From Bacteroidales bacterium (lineage in GTDB: Bacteria; Bacteroidota; Bacteroidia; Bacteroidales; UBA932): 38,235 bases of DNA. Below, piece after piece: positions 1-9,342 of this stretch. A model generated the notes under the pieces. The model saw only the letters and a list, made by a program, of their open reading frames with translations. It ran no database searches and was not told the DNA's origin. Made by a program: the position numbers and the translations under genes. The stretch covers positions 1-38,235 of the forward strand of contig JAFSVL010000026.1 in assembly GCA_017445015.1 (NCBI GenBank). The letters are read 5' to 3'. The first letter of the stretch is position 1. Each line of letters opens with the position of its first letter.

Positions 1-61
1 CCTTAGCGACGACTTGTATGGAACAGGTTCCGCTCTTGTTATGCTTCCGCCGGACAAACAT
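1..61 (-). CDS. IS transposase, N-terminal fragment (IS1634/IS4-type), cut by window edge
   Basis: An ATG at 61 reading leftwards gives 20 codons before the window ends. The peptide begins MFVRRKHNKSG and continues TCSIQVVAK. From memory of the family, this opening (MFVRKK-NKSG-xSVQ) is that of DDE transposases of the IS1634 type in Bacteroidota, which are about 500-600 aa, so only the first few percent is visible and no catalytic residue can be seen. A good promoter sits directly upstream at 66-97. The gene points the same way as the lipoprotein operon ending at 213. The call rests on a short motif, so it is moderate; an unrelated gene with a similar opening cannot be excluded. Confidence 0.6.
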   Translation of the reverse strand, partial: MFVRRKHNKSGTCSIQVVAK

Positions 62-65
62 ACTA

Positions 66-97
66 CGAAGGTAGCGATTTGTCGCGGGACACCCAAA
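66..97 (-). promoter_or_regulatory. Promoter of the transposase
   Basis: On the minus strand TTTG (97-94) is followed after exactly 20 bases by TACCTTCG (73-66), one base off the Bacteroidota -7 consensus TAnnTTTG. Only 4 bases separate the -7 box from the ATG at 61, so the message would be leaderless or nearly so. An exact TAnnTTTG (TATGTTTG, 62-55) overlaps the ATG but has no -33 partner. Confidence 0.5.
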
Positions 98-212
98 TCG
101 AAGTTTGAATCAGCCTCTCACGATGCTGTAAGGGCGGTTTTGGTCAGCGAACTAGAAAAGTGCGGAAAACAGGACAAGTTCCGAGCCGCATTTTTAACAA
201 TAAATGTCCCTT

Positions 213-3200
213 TTACTGCGCAAATCCTATGTTCGCCGGAACCAAGGTAGGATTGGACGAATAGGGTTCGCCGACATAGCGAAAGTAATTGTCCGCAGTG
301 AGCGGCACCGTATCCCAGGTACCGCCGTTATAACGCCCGACGACGCCATTCACGCTGCAATTGCTGAATACCGCCGCAGCCTGCCGGCAGCGCCCGTAAA
401 GGACACCGCAATAATCCTGGTCTGCATCCATCTTGACGGCATCGGAAATAATGGATGCGCCTATGCTGCCGCAGTTCTTCACGGTCACGTTGGCATGATT
501 GACAAGGCAGATCACACCGGCTACGGACGCGCCGCCTGAACTGATCAGGTCACCCTTGTTGATACAAGCGTCCAGGACCGAGCCTTCTGCCGCCACACAG
601 GTAATATTGCCGATACGGAAGCCGGTTCCCCCGGTAAAGTGCACATCGGCATTATTGACGCAGTTCTTGAGCAGGGCATAGCGGTTGGCCGTAGAAACGA
701 TGCCGGAGGTACGTCCGGCGGAACTGTAGATGACGCCGTCGTTGGTGCAATTCTCAATCGTAACCGTCTGGGTATTGTTCTGATTGCTCGCGAATCCTAC
801 GACTGCGCCCAGCATGACACCGTTGGCGCCGTTGCCCTTGTTGTTACCGCATGTAAACGACTGTTCCGCACTGCCTATGGCACCTGCGTTGTAAAGGTTG
901 GAAAGGGTTGCAGGAACGGAACCGGCAATGACGAATCCAACGATTCCTCCGGCCATGATACGTCCGCCGGCAACGTTGTTGGGCAGCGAAGACGTACCTC
1001 CTCCGGTAATGCTCGCATAAGTCTGCACATTATCGATATCCACGCCCATGGCAAGTCCGGCAAGCATTCCGAAGACCCCCGAAACCGAGGTAGAAATGTT
1101 CATGGAGCAGGTCTCGTCGAAGATGACGTCCTTCACGGAAGCCCCGTCGCCAAGACCGCCGAAGAGGCCCCATGCCCCCGCAGCCACGTCAGGGGTGAAG
1201 GAGAGATGCAGATTCTTGAATGAATGGCCCTTTCCGTCGAATGAACCACTGAACAAATATCCGCTCGCCACGGCCGAATTGTGTGCCCAGGTAGGCATCG
1301 TACACGCCCCGATGGGAGTCCAGTCGCCAATGGAAGAACAGTCGATGTCATTCTCCAGCGTCACCTCGGCCTTCATGGCCGCGGCATCACCCGAATTGAC
1401 CCTTTCCGCAAAGGTGGCGAGGTCTCCAGCCGAAGAAATCTTGATGACGTCCGCTTCAGGTTCCGGTTCATCTCCGCCGCCTTCGCCCGCCATATCGGTA
1501 ACCTCATAAGGCTTTGCAATCGCATAACGCGCCGCCTTGAGGGCGATGGGGGCGTTTGCATCGGTCACCGCCGTCGTCCCGGCCGCCGTAGAAGAGTAAC
1601 GGAAGCTGTTTCCAGTCATCGTCACATTGCCGTTGTAAGGGCCTATTATCGTCTCGAAAACGGTACAGGATGCACCGTAACGGGCAAGACCGTAATCCAT
1701 GTGATATCCGTCGCGGGTAAGTCCCATATCGTTGTTCAGGCCTGAAGTCCTGAGGTTCTGCAGCATCGCTCCGGTGGAGATGATGCCGTCGAAGTCGCAT
1801 TCCTCCATCACTTTCCGGCCCTGGGCAGCGATGACCGTCCACATTCCCGACGTATTGGAGAAGGGTTTGGTCACGTTCTGCGCCTTGGAGAGGTCGTGAT
1901 AGGCCTGTGAAAGGATATAATACAGTTCAGGAGAAGCACCCAGTGCGGTCTGCGCATCTCTCACCTTCTGTACCAGGCCCTGAACGGCCGCCTTTTCATC
2001 GGCGGTCCAGCCCCAAGCCAGCTGACGGCCGGTATGTTCCTGGATGGTCACGATATCGAATTTCGCACCTGTGGCCACCTGCGCAAGGCTCTTTCCGGAA
2101 ATGTCCGTCCATGAAGTCTGGCCGGGATTGCAGAGATAACAGTGATAATCCGTCGCTGTCGCCCAGCCGGAGTTATATTCGGGAACGGTACGCCCGCCAT
2201 AATACATGTGCACCAGCTGGATTCCGTTCAGGCCGGCTGCGTGCAGGATGCCGGGAAGGTGCTCCACGGCGTCCTTTGTAAAGCTGTTGCCGATGAAGAA
2301 GATACGGAAATCCGCATCGACGTCCAAGTCGGGATCGGGCTCGTCTTCACCGGTCTGGATATCGTAGGTGATGTTGTTGTAACTGCCGTTCGCGTTGCCC
2401 TGCCTTCCGAGGTAACTTATCTTGTTAGCTTCGCTGTAAAGGTCGTACTGCCAATCTCCGTTATTATACTTGCCCACGCGTCCGGAGGCGACGCCTCCGT
2501 TCCAGACGGCGGCAGTATTCACATAGCCGAAGAACACGCCGCGGTAATCGCTGTCCGTGATGATGCGTCCATAATTCTCACAATCGGTATAGGTTCCGGC
2601 ATTGGGCAGGGAGAGGATGCCTCCGCAACGTCCGGCGGTGGTGGAGACCAGATCGCCGTAGTTCTTGCAGGAAGTAATGGTGGAGCCGTTGGCGCACATG
2701 CAGGTGATGTTGCCCGGACGCGAGCCGCCACTGGTGGCGAAGGTGTTCAACTGGTCACCGCGGTTTTCGCAAAGCACGATGTCCGTGCAACTGTTGGCCA
2801 CACCGACGATTCCGGCAGAACGGGCCACGGCGGAGTTGATGTCTCCGTAATTGTTGCAAGACGAAATCGTGTTGCGGAAGGTCCCGGTGGACGGGGCATT
2901 GGCAAAGCCCACGATGCCGGCAATATGAATGGCGGTGGCACCGTTTGTCTGGTTTGCGGTGTTCGGGGCGTTGATTTCTCCGTAATTATGCACGCTGTCC
3001 ACCGTGCAGCCGCGGTTCCTGGCATACATTCCGCCGACAAGCGCCATGTGCAGATAACCTGTGGCGGAACCGCCGTAGGTCATTGGTGCATAGCTGGTTA
3101 CATCGCGCACGTCAGCATCGTACAGCACGCCGGCAATCATCCCCGCGCTGAGCGAAACGGAAGAATTGACCGTAAGGGAGCAATTGTCCTCGATGACGAA

Positions 3201-4283
3201 GTTCTGCACGATGGCACCTTCGCCGAGGTATCCGAACAATCCGCAGTGCCGGCCGGCGACAATCTCGTCGCAGACCAGGTGCAGGTTCTTGATATGGTGC
3301 GCGTTGCCGTCGAATTTACCGGTAAAGGCATGACCTTCGGTAACGACAGGGTTGTAACTTGTCCAGGGTGCGGTGGCATTTCCGACCGGAATCCAGTTTT
3401 CCACTTCGGCAAAATCGATGTCGGCGAGCAGGTTCACCCAGCCTTCCGCATTCTCCCAGCGGGCAATAGACGTGCCGGCATTGACAGCGGCCGAGAATTC
3501 GGCAAAATCCGCCGCATCCGCAATGCCGTTCACCTTCCAGGTCACCGCGGGCATGGAGCGGAGCTGCCCGGCCTCAAGGGTACGGGGCCCCATCTCGCGC
3601 GTCATGATCTCATCATTCTGGTCTGTCACGATGACCCTGATGCCCGCAGGATACTCTCCTGCAGGAACCGGCAGATAGAGGACCAGCGGTTCAGCAAGGT
3701 TTACATTGCAGTTGACGGTCAAGGACTTGTCCGCCTCTGCATCGGAGGCGCCCGTGAGGGCGAGCGTCTCGTAATCAATGCTAAAGTCACCGGTTATCTG
3801 CTCTCCGCCAAGCCCGGCCAGCACCACATTTTTGACAGTGGTCTCCCCAGTACCCGCCACCGTTATCTTCAGCATGGCGGTAAGCGAGGAGAAATGCAGG
3901 TCTCCGGTCGATTCGGAGCGGCCGCCCAGGGGCACGACCTGCGAATCGCACGCGCGTTCCCTGGGCAGGGAAAGCGTCTGCGCGTCTTTATAGATAGATG
4001 CGGGATACACGCCCTCGTAGGGAGGGGAGAGAAGTGCGTCAAAGACAAAGTTGCCAACTTCTGCGGCAGTCGCAAGCGGTTGGGATGCCGCGCCATTGAC
4101 GACGATGGCATCGCCCGCCGTCCAACTCACCTTGACCCCATTGATGGCCGTACGGCTGTCGAATTCCGGAAGGGAAACCCGGATGACGCTCCCCTCATCC
4201 GGTTGCGGTTTTTCCTGCGTACAGCCCGGGGTCAGCCCCAGAGCCGCACAAAAAGCCACAAAAAACAATACAGACTTTTTCAT
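213..4283 (-). CDS. Surface lipoprotein: fimbrillin-like N-domain, GLUG beta-helix, DUF4886 (SGNH-like), second GLUG beta-helix
   Basis: 1356 aa. Residues 1-21 are a lipoprotein signal (LTPGC, Cys21) followed by an acidic stretch of the kind linked to surface export. Residues about 30-250 look fimbrillin-like (VSWTAGDAIVVNG; closing LEAGQLRSMP). About 255-640 are GLUG-type repeats of the pattern CxNxGxI...GGIxG, predicted to form a beta-helix. About 655-930 are a DUF4886 domain related to SGNH hydrolases: it opens FFIGNSFT (candidate nucleophile Ser near 667) and carries RDGYHMD near 861 as candidate Asp/His. About 945-1356 are a second GLUG block. The start lies 1 base after the stop of the upstream gene (TGATATG), so it is the last gene of the operon before the IS. 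Likely an outer-surface glycan-binding protein with an esterase/deacetylase-like activity; the substrate is unknown. Confidence 0.8.
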   Translation of the reverse strand: MKKSVLFFVAFCAALGLTPGCTQEKPQPDEGSVIRVSLPEFDSRTAINGVKVSWTAGDAIVVNGAASQPLATAAEVGNFVFDALLSPPYEGVYPASIYKDAQTLSLPRERACDSQVVPLGGRSESTGDLHFSSLTAMLKITVAGTGETTVKNVVLAGLGGEQITGDFSIDYETLALTGASDAEADKSLTVNCNVNLAEPLVLYLPVPAGEYPAGIRVIVTDQNDEIMTREMGPRTLEAGQLRSMPAVTWKVNGIADAADFAEFSAAVNAGTSIARWENAEGWVNLLADIDFAEVENWIPVGNATAPWTSYNPVVTEGHAFTGKFDGNAHHIKNLHLVCDEIVAGRHCGLFGYLGEGAIVQNFVIEDNCSLTVNSSVSLSAGMIAGVLYDADVRDVTSYAPMTYGGSATGYLHMALVGGMYARNRGCTVDSVHNYGEINAPNTANQTNGATAIHIAGIVGFANAPSTGTFRNTISSCNNYGDINSAVARSAGIVGVANSCTDIVLCENRGDQLNTFATSGGSRPGNITCMCANGSTITSCKNYGDLVSTTAGRCGGILSLPNAGTYTDCENYGRIITDSDYRGVFFGYVNTAAVWNGGVASGRVGKYNNGDWQYDLYSEANKISYLGRQGNANGSYNNITYDIQTGEDEPDPDLDVDADFRIFFIGNSFTKDAVEHLPGILHAAGLNGIQLVHMYYGGRTVPEYNSGWATATDYHCYLCNPGQTSWTDISGKSLAQVATGAKFDIVTIQEHTGRQLAWGWTADEKAAVQGLVQKVRDAQTALGASPELYYILSQAYHDLSKAQNVTKPFSNTSGMWTVIAAQGRKVMEECDFDGIISTGAMLQNLRTSGLNNDMGLTRDGYHMDYGLARYGASCTVFETIIGPYNGNVTMTGNSFRYSSTAAGTTAVTDANAPIALKAARYAIAKPYEVTDMAGEGGGDEPEPEADVIKISSAGDLATFAERVNSGDAAAMKAEVTLENDIDCSSIGDWTPIGACTMPTWAHNSAVASGYLFSGSFDGKGHSFKNLHLSFTPDVAAGAWGLFGGLGDGASVKDVIFDETCSMNISTSVSGVFGMLAGLAMGVDIDNVQTYASITGGGTSSLPNNVAGGRIMAGGIVGFVIAGSVPATLSNLYNAGAIGSAEQSFTCGNNKGNGANGVMLGAVVGFASNQNNTQTVTIENCTNDGVIYSSAGRTSGIVSTANRYALLKNCVNNADVHFTGGTGFRIGNITCVAAEGSVLDACINKGDLISSGGASVAGVICLVNHANVTVKNCGSIGASIISDAVKMDADQDYCGVLYGRCRQAAAVFSNCSVNGVVGRYNGGTWDTVPLTADNYFRYVGEPYSSNPTLVPANIGFAQ

Positions 4284-4284
4284 A

Positions 4285-7200
4285 TCAATTTTTTGATCTT
4301 AATAACAAATAGGACATACAACTGCGTTCGCCCTTCCAGTCGCAGGGGCTGCTGACGATGGAGCCCTTGCCCTGGGAAGACCGCCAGACCCACATGGCGG
4401 AGGACCCCCCGCCATCCATACGGGTGACGGACCAGCCGCCGAGCTTGGCGCCGATCTTATACATCTCGTAGCCCCTGACACCGAGCGAATACCATTTATT
4501 GCTATCAATCTGGCGTCCGTCGATCTCCACTATCCACACCTTGGTGCCGTCCCGGCTGACCACGGGGAAAGTCATGGGATCATATTTTGAATGCAGGCTC
4601 GCCGAAGGTCCGGGTGTATTGGAAGCATCCCTTCCGTCGGTCATCAGCTGATACATCGTGGAGCCCATCATGGTAATCGGCCTGGAAGCATCTCCGTCAA
4701 CGGAAATGTCACATTTGAACTCTACGGTATCCCCCACCTTGACCGACGACCAGGAGGACGCGGCGGCTCCGGACAGGGCGATTCCGATCTGATTCTTCGC
4801 GCTGAGGTACGGAAGGGTTGAAAGCGGCGTCGTGCGCCCGTCGGCAATCCGGGTCACCCGGGCCTGCGCATATCCGCAATTCACTTTCATGCGGGACAAA
4901 GTATATTCACAGATCACATACAGCACGTTCGGCGCCATGGGATTCTGCAACGAAGTATTGGACGAATGCGGAATCTTGACATATCGCGATGTATAGAGGT
5001 TGATCGGCGCCACCGCCGGCGAAGCATGCCGCATCGTGGTATCGTTTATCGTATAATAAGGATACTCCGCGCCGTTCCAACGCAAGGTGCCCGTAAAGGC
5101 CTTCTTTCCGCAAGACGCGGTTCCGTCGTTGAATACGGTAAAGCCCCACCTGTGATTTCCCAGGCTTGCGACCACTGAAGGATTGTTGATGTAAAGAGGT
5201 TCCCCGTCCTCCACATGGAATCCCCGCAGGATTCCGGCTTCGGAATCGAAGAATCCGAGATTGGTACCGGCAAGAATCCCCTGCCCCGCATTACGGCGGC
5301 GGTTGCAGACCATCGACAAGGTTTCCCTCAACACGAATCCTTCGTACAGATGGTCATTGTCGCGCCCGTTGGGATTGGGCATGAGATCATCGGCAAGCGC
5401 CGTCGCAAGTTCTATGGCCGGGCTGCTCAAATCAATTTCGAGCGCATGCATGTGACGCGGGACGTTCTTGAACGAATAATGGTGATACACCGCCCCGGTG
5501 GCAAGGTTCAGCCGCTCGACCTCGGTCCAGTCGTAATACGCATCAAGGGTCCAGTCCGTCCTGTTGTCCTCGGGATCGAACTTGTTCTTGTAATCGTCGC
5601 GAACAGCATTGTAGAATGTCGAAGGCGCGGCCGCCGAAGGGTCGGAGGAAAATTTCGAATATTCATCCACATAGCCGCCGCCGATATTCGAGGAGAAATT
5701 GCCCTTCACCCTGTTATATGAACAGCCCCATGCAGGACCGTACTGGGAGCCGTCGGTCTTCCCCAGGATAGCGCCCGTATTGGTGCAATTCCTGATGACC
5801 CCGGAATTGTATCCTACGAGTCCCCCCTGCTGGCACACCACGGGGACAAGGACGTTTCCGTTGTTCGTACAGCCCTCGTTGACGGAAGTCCCGCCTAAAG
5901 TGGAATTCCCGTCGACATAGCCCGCCAGGCCTCCGATGATAAGGTCGTTCCCATAAGCCGTATTGCCCTTCGTCTCAAGGGCGGCATTGTTCACGACATT
6001 GCTCAGGGTCGTGCCCAGGGCATAGCCGACGATACCTCCCGCACGCAGTTTCGAAGGATTGCCGGAGAAGACCACCGAACTGTTTTCATCCCCGAAAACG
6101 AGGTCGCTGATGGTTATCGCCCCGGTATCTCCGAAGAGGCCGGCATGGGTATATTTCCCCGTATCTATCGTCCAGTTCACATGGGAAATCCTGTGCCCCA
6201 TCCCCTTGATATTATATTCCAGGGGGTGGGCGCTGTTCCCGATGGGCACCCATTCGCGGATGGACGAAGCATCGATGTCGCAAAGGATCTGTACGTCATT
6301 TCCCACCAGGAATGCCGAGGCGTCGCCGCCGGTATTCACGATATGGGCGAAGGCAAGCAGGTCTTCCATGTTCTCGATGCCCTTCCAGACGGGTTTGCTC
6401 CCGTAGATGATGTTGGAAGAGGTTACATTCACAGCGGCGGACGAGTGATATCCCACATAGTTGAAATAATTGCTCCCGTTCACTCCGACCATAGCATAGT
6501 TGCCGTTATTGTACGCCCCGACGTCCCCGCTGCCTATGCATGCAGTAAAGCCTGCAGCAAGATTGCACTGCTGGAAAATGGTGCCGCGATAGGTCGTTTC
6601 GTCCGTAATGACGCGCCCGTAATTGGCGCAGCGTACAAAATTGCAGCTTGCATGGTTGACAAGGCTCACGATGCCTCCGGCACGAGCCTTGGTAGAGCAG
6701 ACGACATCGCCGTAATTGGTGGAATTGATGACTTCTGAACCGGCTCCGGAAATGCAGGTAATGTTGCCGATACGGCCGCTTCCGCTTACCGGGAAGGCAT
6801 TGTAATTATTCCCATGGTTTTCGCAGTACTCGATGACGGTATAGCGGTTTGCCGCCGCTACGATTCCCGAAGCACGGCAGGCCTTGGAATCAATGTCCCC
6901 GTTATTGGTGCAGTGGAATACGTGCACCCTTTCTGCAGAAGAGAGGTCATTAGAGCCGAAACCGAGAATTCCGGCCACCTGCACACCCGTGGCACCGTTT
7001 TTGGCATTATTGCCATTGGAGCCGGAAACTTCTCCTTCGTTTACGAGATACTCAAGCCGGGTCTCCCCGTCCCGGGCAAACGCAAAGCCGACAAGGCCGA
7101 GCGTCTGCCTCATGTTATCCGCCGATGAGGGGGTGACGGAGAACGGCGCATAGTTGGTCACGTTCAGCACGGAAGCGTCAAACACGACACCCGCCACGAC

Positions 7201-8364
7201 TCCTGCATCGCTTCTCACGGACGGGTGGAACTCAAACGAACAACTGCCGTCAATGACAAGATTCCCGACCACGGCACCCTCCGTGAGACAGCCGAAAATT
7301 CCGCATGCCACAGAATACATATTCTCCGCCGACACGCCTGAGCCCGATGCTGCATAATAGAAGGAAAAATCAGAGATTTTATGGCCGCGGCCGTCGAATT
7401 TCCCGGTAAAAGGATGCCCCGAGACGACGGAGAGCGTATTGTCCTTCCAGCAGGTCACCGCCTCGCCCACGGGCGTCCAGTCGGAGACGGCGCTGAAATC
7501 GATATCATCCAGCAGCGTTACGACACCCTCCGCATTTTCCCACGCCTCGGTCGGGGAGCCGGAATTCACGGCCTCCGCGAATGCTATAAAGTCATCGGCG
7601 TCCCGGATGCCGCGAGGATAGAACGCAATTTCAGGCATTGCCCGCAACTGCCCCGCCTCAAGGACCCTCGCGCCCGTTTCCAGCCGCATAGAATTGTCCT
7701 CAGCATCGAACAGATCCACGCTGAATCCCGAGGAATAAGTGCCGCCCGGCACGGGAATATACAGGTCGAGCGGAGTCGGGGACAAGACGGCATTGCAGTT
7801 CAGGGCAACGGCGGAGGAAGTGCCGGCCGACGCGGACAGGGAGCCGCTCTGCCAGTCAATGGCAAAGTCTCCGCTCAGGTCCTCGCCGCCCTTTGCGCTG
7901 AGGACCACCCTGCGCAGGGTTTCCCCATTCCCGGTGACTCGCAGGCGCATCACCGCTGTCAGCGGGGAGAAAAGCAGCGTTTCCCCGCCGGTGATATAGG
8001 AGTGAAGGGGTATCTGCGTGAGGTCCGCATCCCAGACGGACGGGAGCGTCACCGCCGAGGAGCTCTTCCAGAGTCCGGCGGGATACACCGCGCGGTAAGG
8101 GAATGAGAGCGCATCGGCAAAACCGAAAAAGGCCACATCCGTATCTCCGGGAAGCGGATAAGAAGCGCTCCCGTTGATTGCGATGTCGTCACCCTCACGC
8201 CATGAAAGCTTTACGCCTTCAACCGCCGTCTTACCAATCCCGGACAGATACGCACTTACAACAGTATTTACGGGTCCCTGAGCAGTTTCAGGAGTTTCCG
8301 AAACTTCCGCAACGCATGCGGAAAACGCGGCAAGCGCAGCAGCAGCGAACAATATTTTTTTCAT
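4285..8364 (-). CDS. Surface lipoprotein: fimbrillin-like N-domain, GLUG repeats, C-terminal phosphodiester glycosidase (NAGPA/DUF2233)
   Basis: 1359 aa. Signal with FSAC (Cys17). Residues about 30-250 match the N-domain of the next gene downstream (VEGVKLSWREGDDIAING against INGVKVSWTAGDAIVVNG). GLUG repeats fill about 255-660, and a second GLUG block about 665-930 begins MEDLLAFAHIVN. The C-terminal part, about 960-1359, is a NAGPA/DUF2233 domain: NLGFFDS, then VEIDGRQ, SLGVRGYEMY and the hallmark MDGGGSSAMWVW near 1316. This family includes the human enzyme that removes GlcNAc from the GlcNAc-1-phospho-6-mannose phosphodiester; bacterial members are predicted phosphodiester glycosidases. 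The second GLUG block plus NAGPA domain is paralogous to the 812-aa gene at 11113. It starts 3 bases after the EEP gene. Confidence 0.82.
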   Translation of the reverse strand: MKKILFAAAALAAFSACVAEVSETPETAQGPVNTVVSAYLSGIGKTAVEGVKLSWREGDDIAINGSASYPLPGDTDVAFFGFADALSFPYRAVYPAGLWKSSSAVTLPSVWDADLTQIPLHSYITGGETLLFSPLTAVMRLRVTGNGETLRRVVLSAKGGEDLSGDFAIDWQSGSLSASAGTSSAVALNCNAVLSPTPLDLYIPVPGGTYSSGFSVDLFDAEDNSMRLETGARVLEAGQLRAMPEIAFYPRGIRDADDFIAFAEAVNSGSPTEAWENAEGVVTLLDDIDFSAVSDWTPVGEAVTCWKDNTLSVVSGHPFTGKFDGRGHKISDFSFYYAASGSGVSAENMYSVACGIFGCLTEGAVVGNLVIDGSCSFEFHPSVRSDAGVVAGVVFDASVLNVTNYAPFSVTPSSADNMRQTLGLVGFAFARDGETRLEYLVNEGEVSGSNGNNAKNGATGVQVAGILGFGSNDLSSAERVHVFHCTNNGDIDSKACRASGIVAAANRYTVIEYCENHGNNYNAFPVSGSGRIGNITCISGAGSEVINSTNYGDVVCSTKARAGGIVSLVNHASCNFVRCANYGRVITDETTYRGTIFQQCNLAAGFTACIGSGDVGAYNNGNYAMVGVNGSNYFNYVGYHSSAAVNVTSSNIIYGSKPVWKGIENMEDLLAFAHIVNTGGDASAFLVGNDVQILCDIDASSIREWVPIGNSAHPLEYNIKGMGHRISHVNWTIDTGKYTHAGLFGDTGAITISDLVFGDENSSVVFSGNPSKLRAGGIVGYALGTTLSNVVNNAALETKGNTAYGNDLIIGGLAGYVDGNSTLGGTSVNEGCTNNGNVLVPVVCQQGGLVGYNSGVIRNCTNTGAILGKTDGSQYGPAWGCSYNRVKGNFSSNIGGGYVDEYSKFSSDPSAAAPSTFYNAVRDDYKNKFDPEDNRTDWTLDAYYDWTEVERLNLATGAVYHHYSFKNVPRHMHALEIDLSSPAIELATALADDLMPNPNGRDNDHLYEGFVLRETLSMVCNRRRNAGQGILAGTNLGFFDSEAGILRGFHVEDGEPLYINNPSVVASLGNHRWGFTVFNDGTASCGKKAFTGTLRWNGAEYPYYTINDTTMRHASPAVAPINLYTSRYVKIPHSSNTSLQNPMAPNVLYVICEYTLSRMKVNCGYAQARVTRIADGRTTPLSTLPYLSAKNQIGIALSGAAASSWSSVKVGDTVEFKCDISVDGDASRPITMMGSTMYQLMTDGRDASNTPGPSASLHSKYDPMTFPVVSRDGTKVWIVEIDGRQIDSNKWYSLGVRGYEMYKIGAKLGGWSVTRMDGGGSSAMWVWRSSQGKGSIVSSPCDWKGERSCMSYLLLRSKN

Positions 8365-8367
8365 CGG

Positions 8368-9342
8368 TTACAACTTAATGACCATCCACACGGGATAATG
8401 GTCGGAGGGATGGCAGAAATTATGGATCGCCTTTCCGCGGGGATCCCGCGACGATGCCGCGAATCCGTCATAAAGCACATCCGCGGACTTTACCCGACGA
8501 AACAGGGCGGGAGTGACATACATCATGTCAATCCTGCGCCCGGACACCGTGCTCTTCTTGAATTCACCCGGGAACAGACGCTCGATCACGTCGATATAGG
8601 GCGTATTGGTACGCACATAATCATGTACCAGAAAAGCCGGATCCGCCGGATCAAGGGCGTAATGGAAATTGTCGGCCGATGAAATGGCGTTGAAATCACC
8701 CGTCATCAGCCACCACTGGTTTTCCATCCCGGGAACGGTTCCCGCGGTTTGAGAGCAGATATACTTTATCTCGGCGGCACGGAAGTAGTCGCCTCCATGC
8801 TCCGCAGCACTCTGTTTCTGGTCCTCGGCCATGTATGCGTAACGCTGGGGCCAGGTATGCAAGGTCACGATATTGAGTTCCCTGCCCCTGCCGAGGTCCG
8901 CCACCGCCCAACCGGCGCCGTGCACCACCAGCATGTCCTCCCCGTTCCCGGTGACGCGCTTGACGATGTGCAGCGGGTACTTCGAGGTAATCACCTGGGG
9001 AAAGGTATCGCGCTTGCCGCACACCAGGGTGTACTTGTGTCCATAACGCGCCGCGAGCAAATCCCAGTTCCACGGGAGATACTGGTCCTCCGGCATCTGC
9101 ATCTTGACACTGGTATCGGTCAGATAGCGGGATTCCGCCTCGCACCAGATACAGATATCCGGATCCAGGTCCTTTACATAGGCCACAAACCGGTCATAGT
9201 TGCCGCCCTGGTCGGACCACATCCCGTTCTGGATATTCCAATAGAGTATTTTTAAATCTATCCCTGCCTTACCGCGGCAGGGCAGGGAAAAGATTGCAAA
9301 TACGGCCATCAGGGCGGCCAGGTAAACGGAAAGACGCCTCAT
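8368..9342 (-). CDS. Secreted endonuclease/exonuclease/phosphatase (EEP) family hydrolase
   Basis: 325 aa from the ATG at 9345-9343, or 324 aa from the second ATG at 9342, which is the start given here; the two ATGs are adjacent. It has a signal peptide (hydrophobic about 6-22, then LPCRGKAG), so it acts beyond the inner membrane; the Cys lacks a proper lipobox. EEP landmarks are all present: LYWNIQNG (Asn37), the metal-binding CEAES (Glu69/71), MTGDFNA, RRIDMMYV and the terminal CHPSDHYPVW (Asp315, His316). Family members cleave phosphodiester or phosphomonoester bonds in nucleic acids, inositol phosphates, sphingomyelin and similar, so the reaction type is clear but the substrate is not. 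The first ATG overlaps the stop of the 42-aa peptide gene (ATGA), implying translational coupling. It sits between two phosphodiester-glycosidase genes. Confidence 0.85.
   Translation of the reverse strand: MRRLSVYLAALMAVFAIFSLPCRGKAGIDLKILYWNIQNGMWSDQGGNYDRFVAYVKDLDPDICIWCEAESRYLTDTSVKMQMPEDQYLPWNWDLLAARYGHKYTLVCGKRDTFPQVITSKYPLHIVKRVTGNGEDMLVVHGAGWAVADLGRGRELNIVTLHTWPQRYAYMAEDQKQSAAEHGGDYFRAAEIKYICSQTAGTVPGMENQWWLMTGDFNAISSADNFHYALDPADPAFLVHDYVRTNTPYIDVIERLFPGEFKKSTVSGRRIDMMYVTPALFRRVKSADVLYDGFAASSRDPRGKAIHNFCHPSDHYPVWMVIKL

Larger units (their letters stand above)
1..190 (-). mobile_element. Insertion sequence end (partial)
   Basis: The last operon gene stops at 213-215. Between it and the transposase start at 61 lies about 150 bases with no other gene. 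This must contain the terminal inverted repeat of the IS. The stretch at about 140-185, reading on the minus strand CTGTTTTCCGCACTTTTC, is a plausible outer end, but the other end of the element is outside the window, so neither the repeat nor a target duplication can be confirmed. A contig breaking inside an IS is a common assembly outcome. Confidence 0.45.

Noticed and set aside
2142-4355. 737-codon open frame on the plus strand opposite the 1356-aa lipoprotein
   Set aside because: It mirrors the codon structure of the GC-rich, Gly/Ala-rich repeat gene, has no domain or signal, and the minus-strand protein has clear motifs and operon context. The same applies to long plus-strand frames at 11272-12507, 32963-34234, 34240-36165 and 35907-37520, which lie opposite NAGPA, lysS, dxs and MFS genes.
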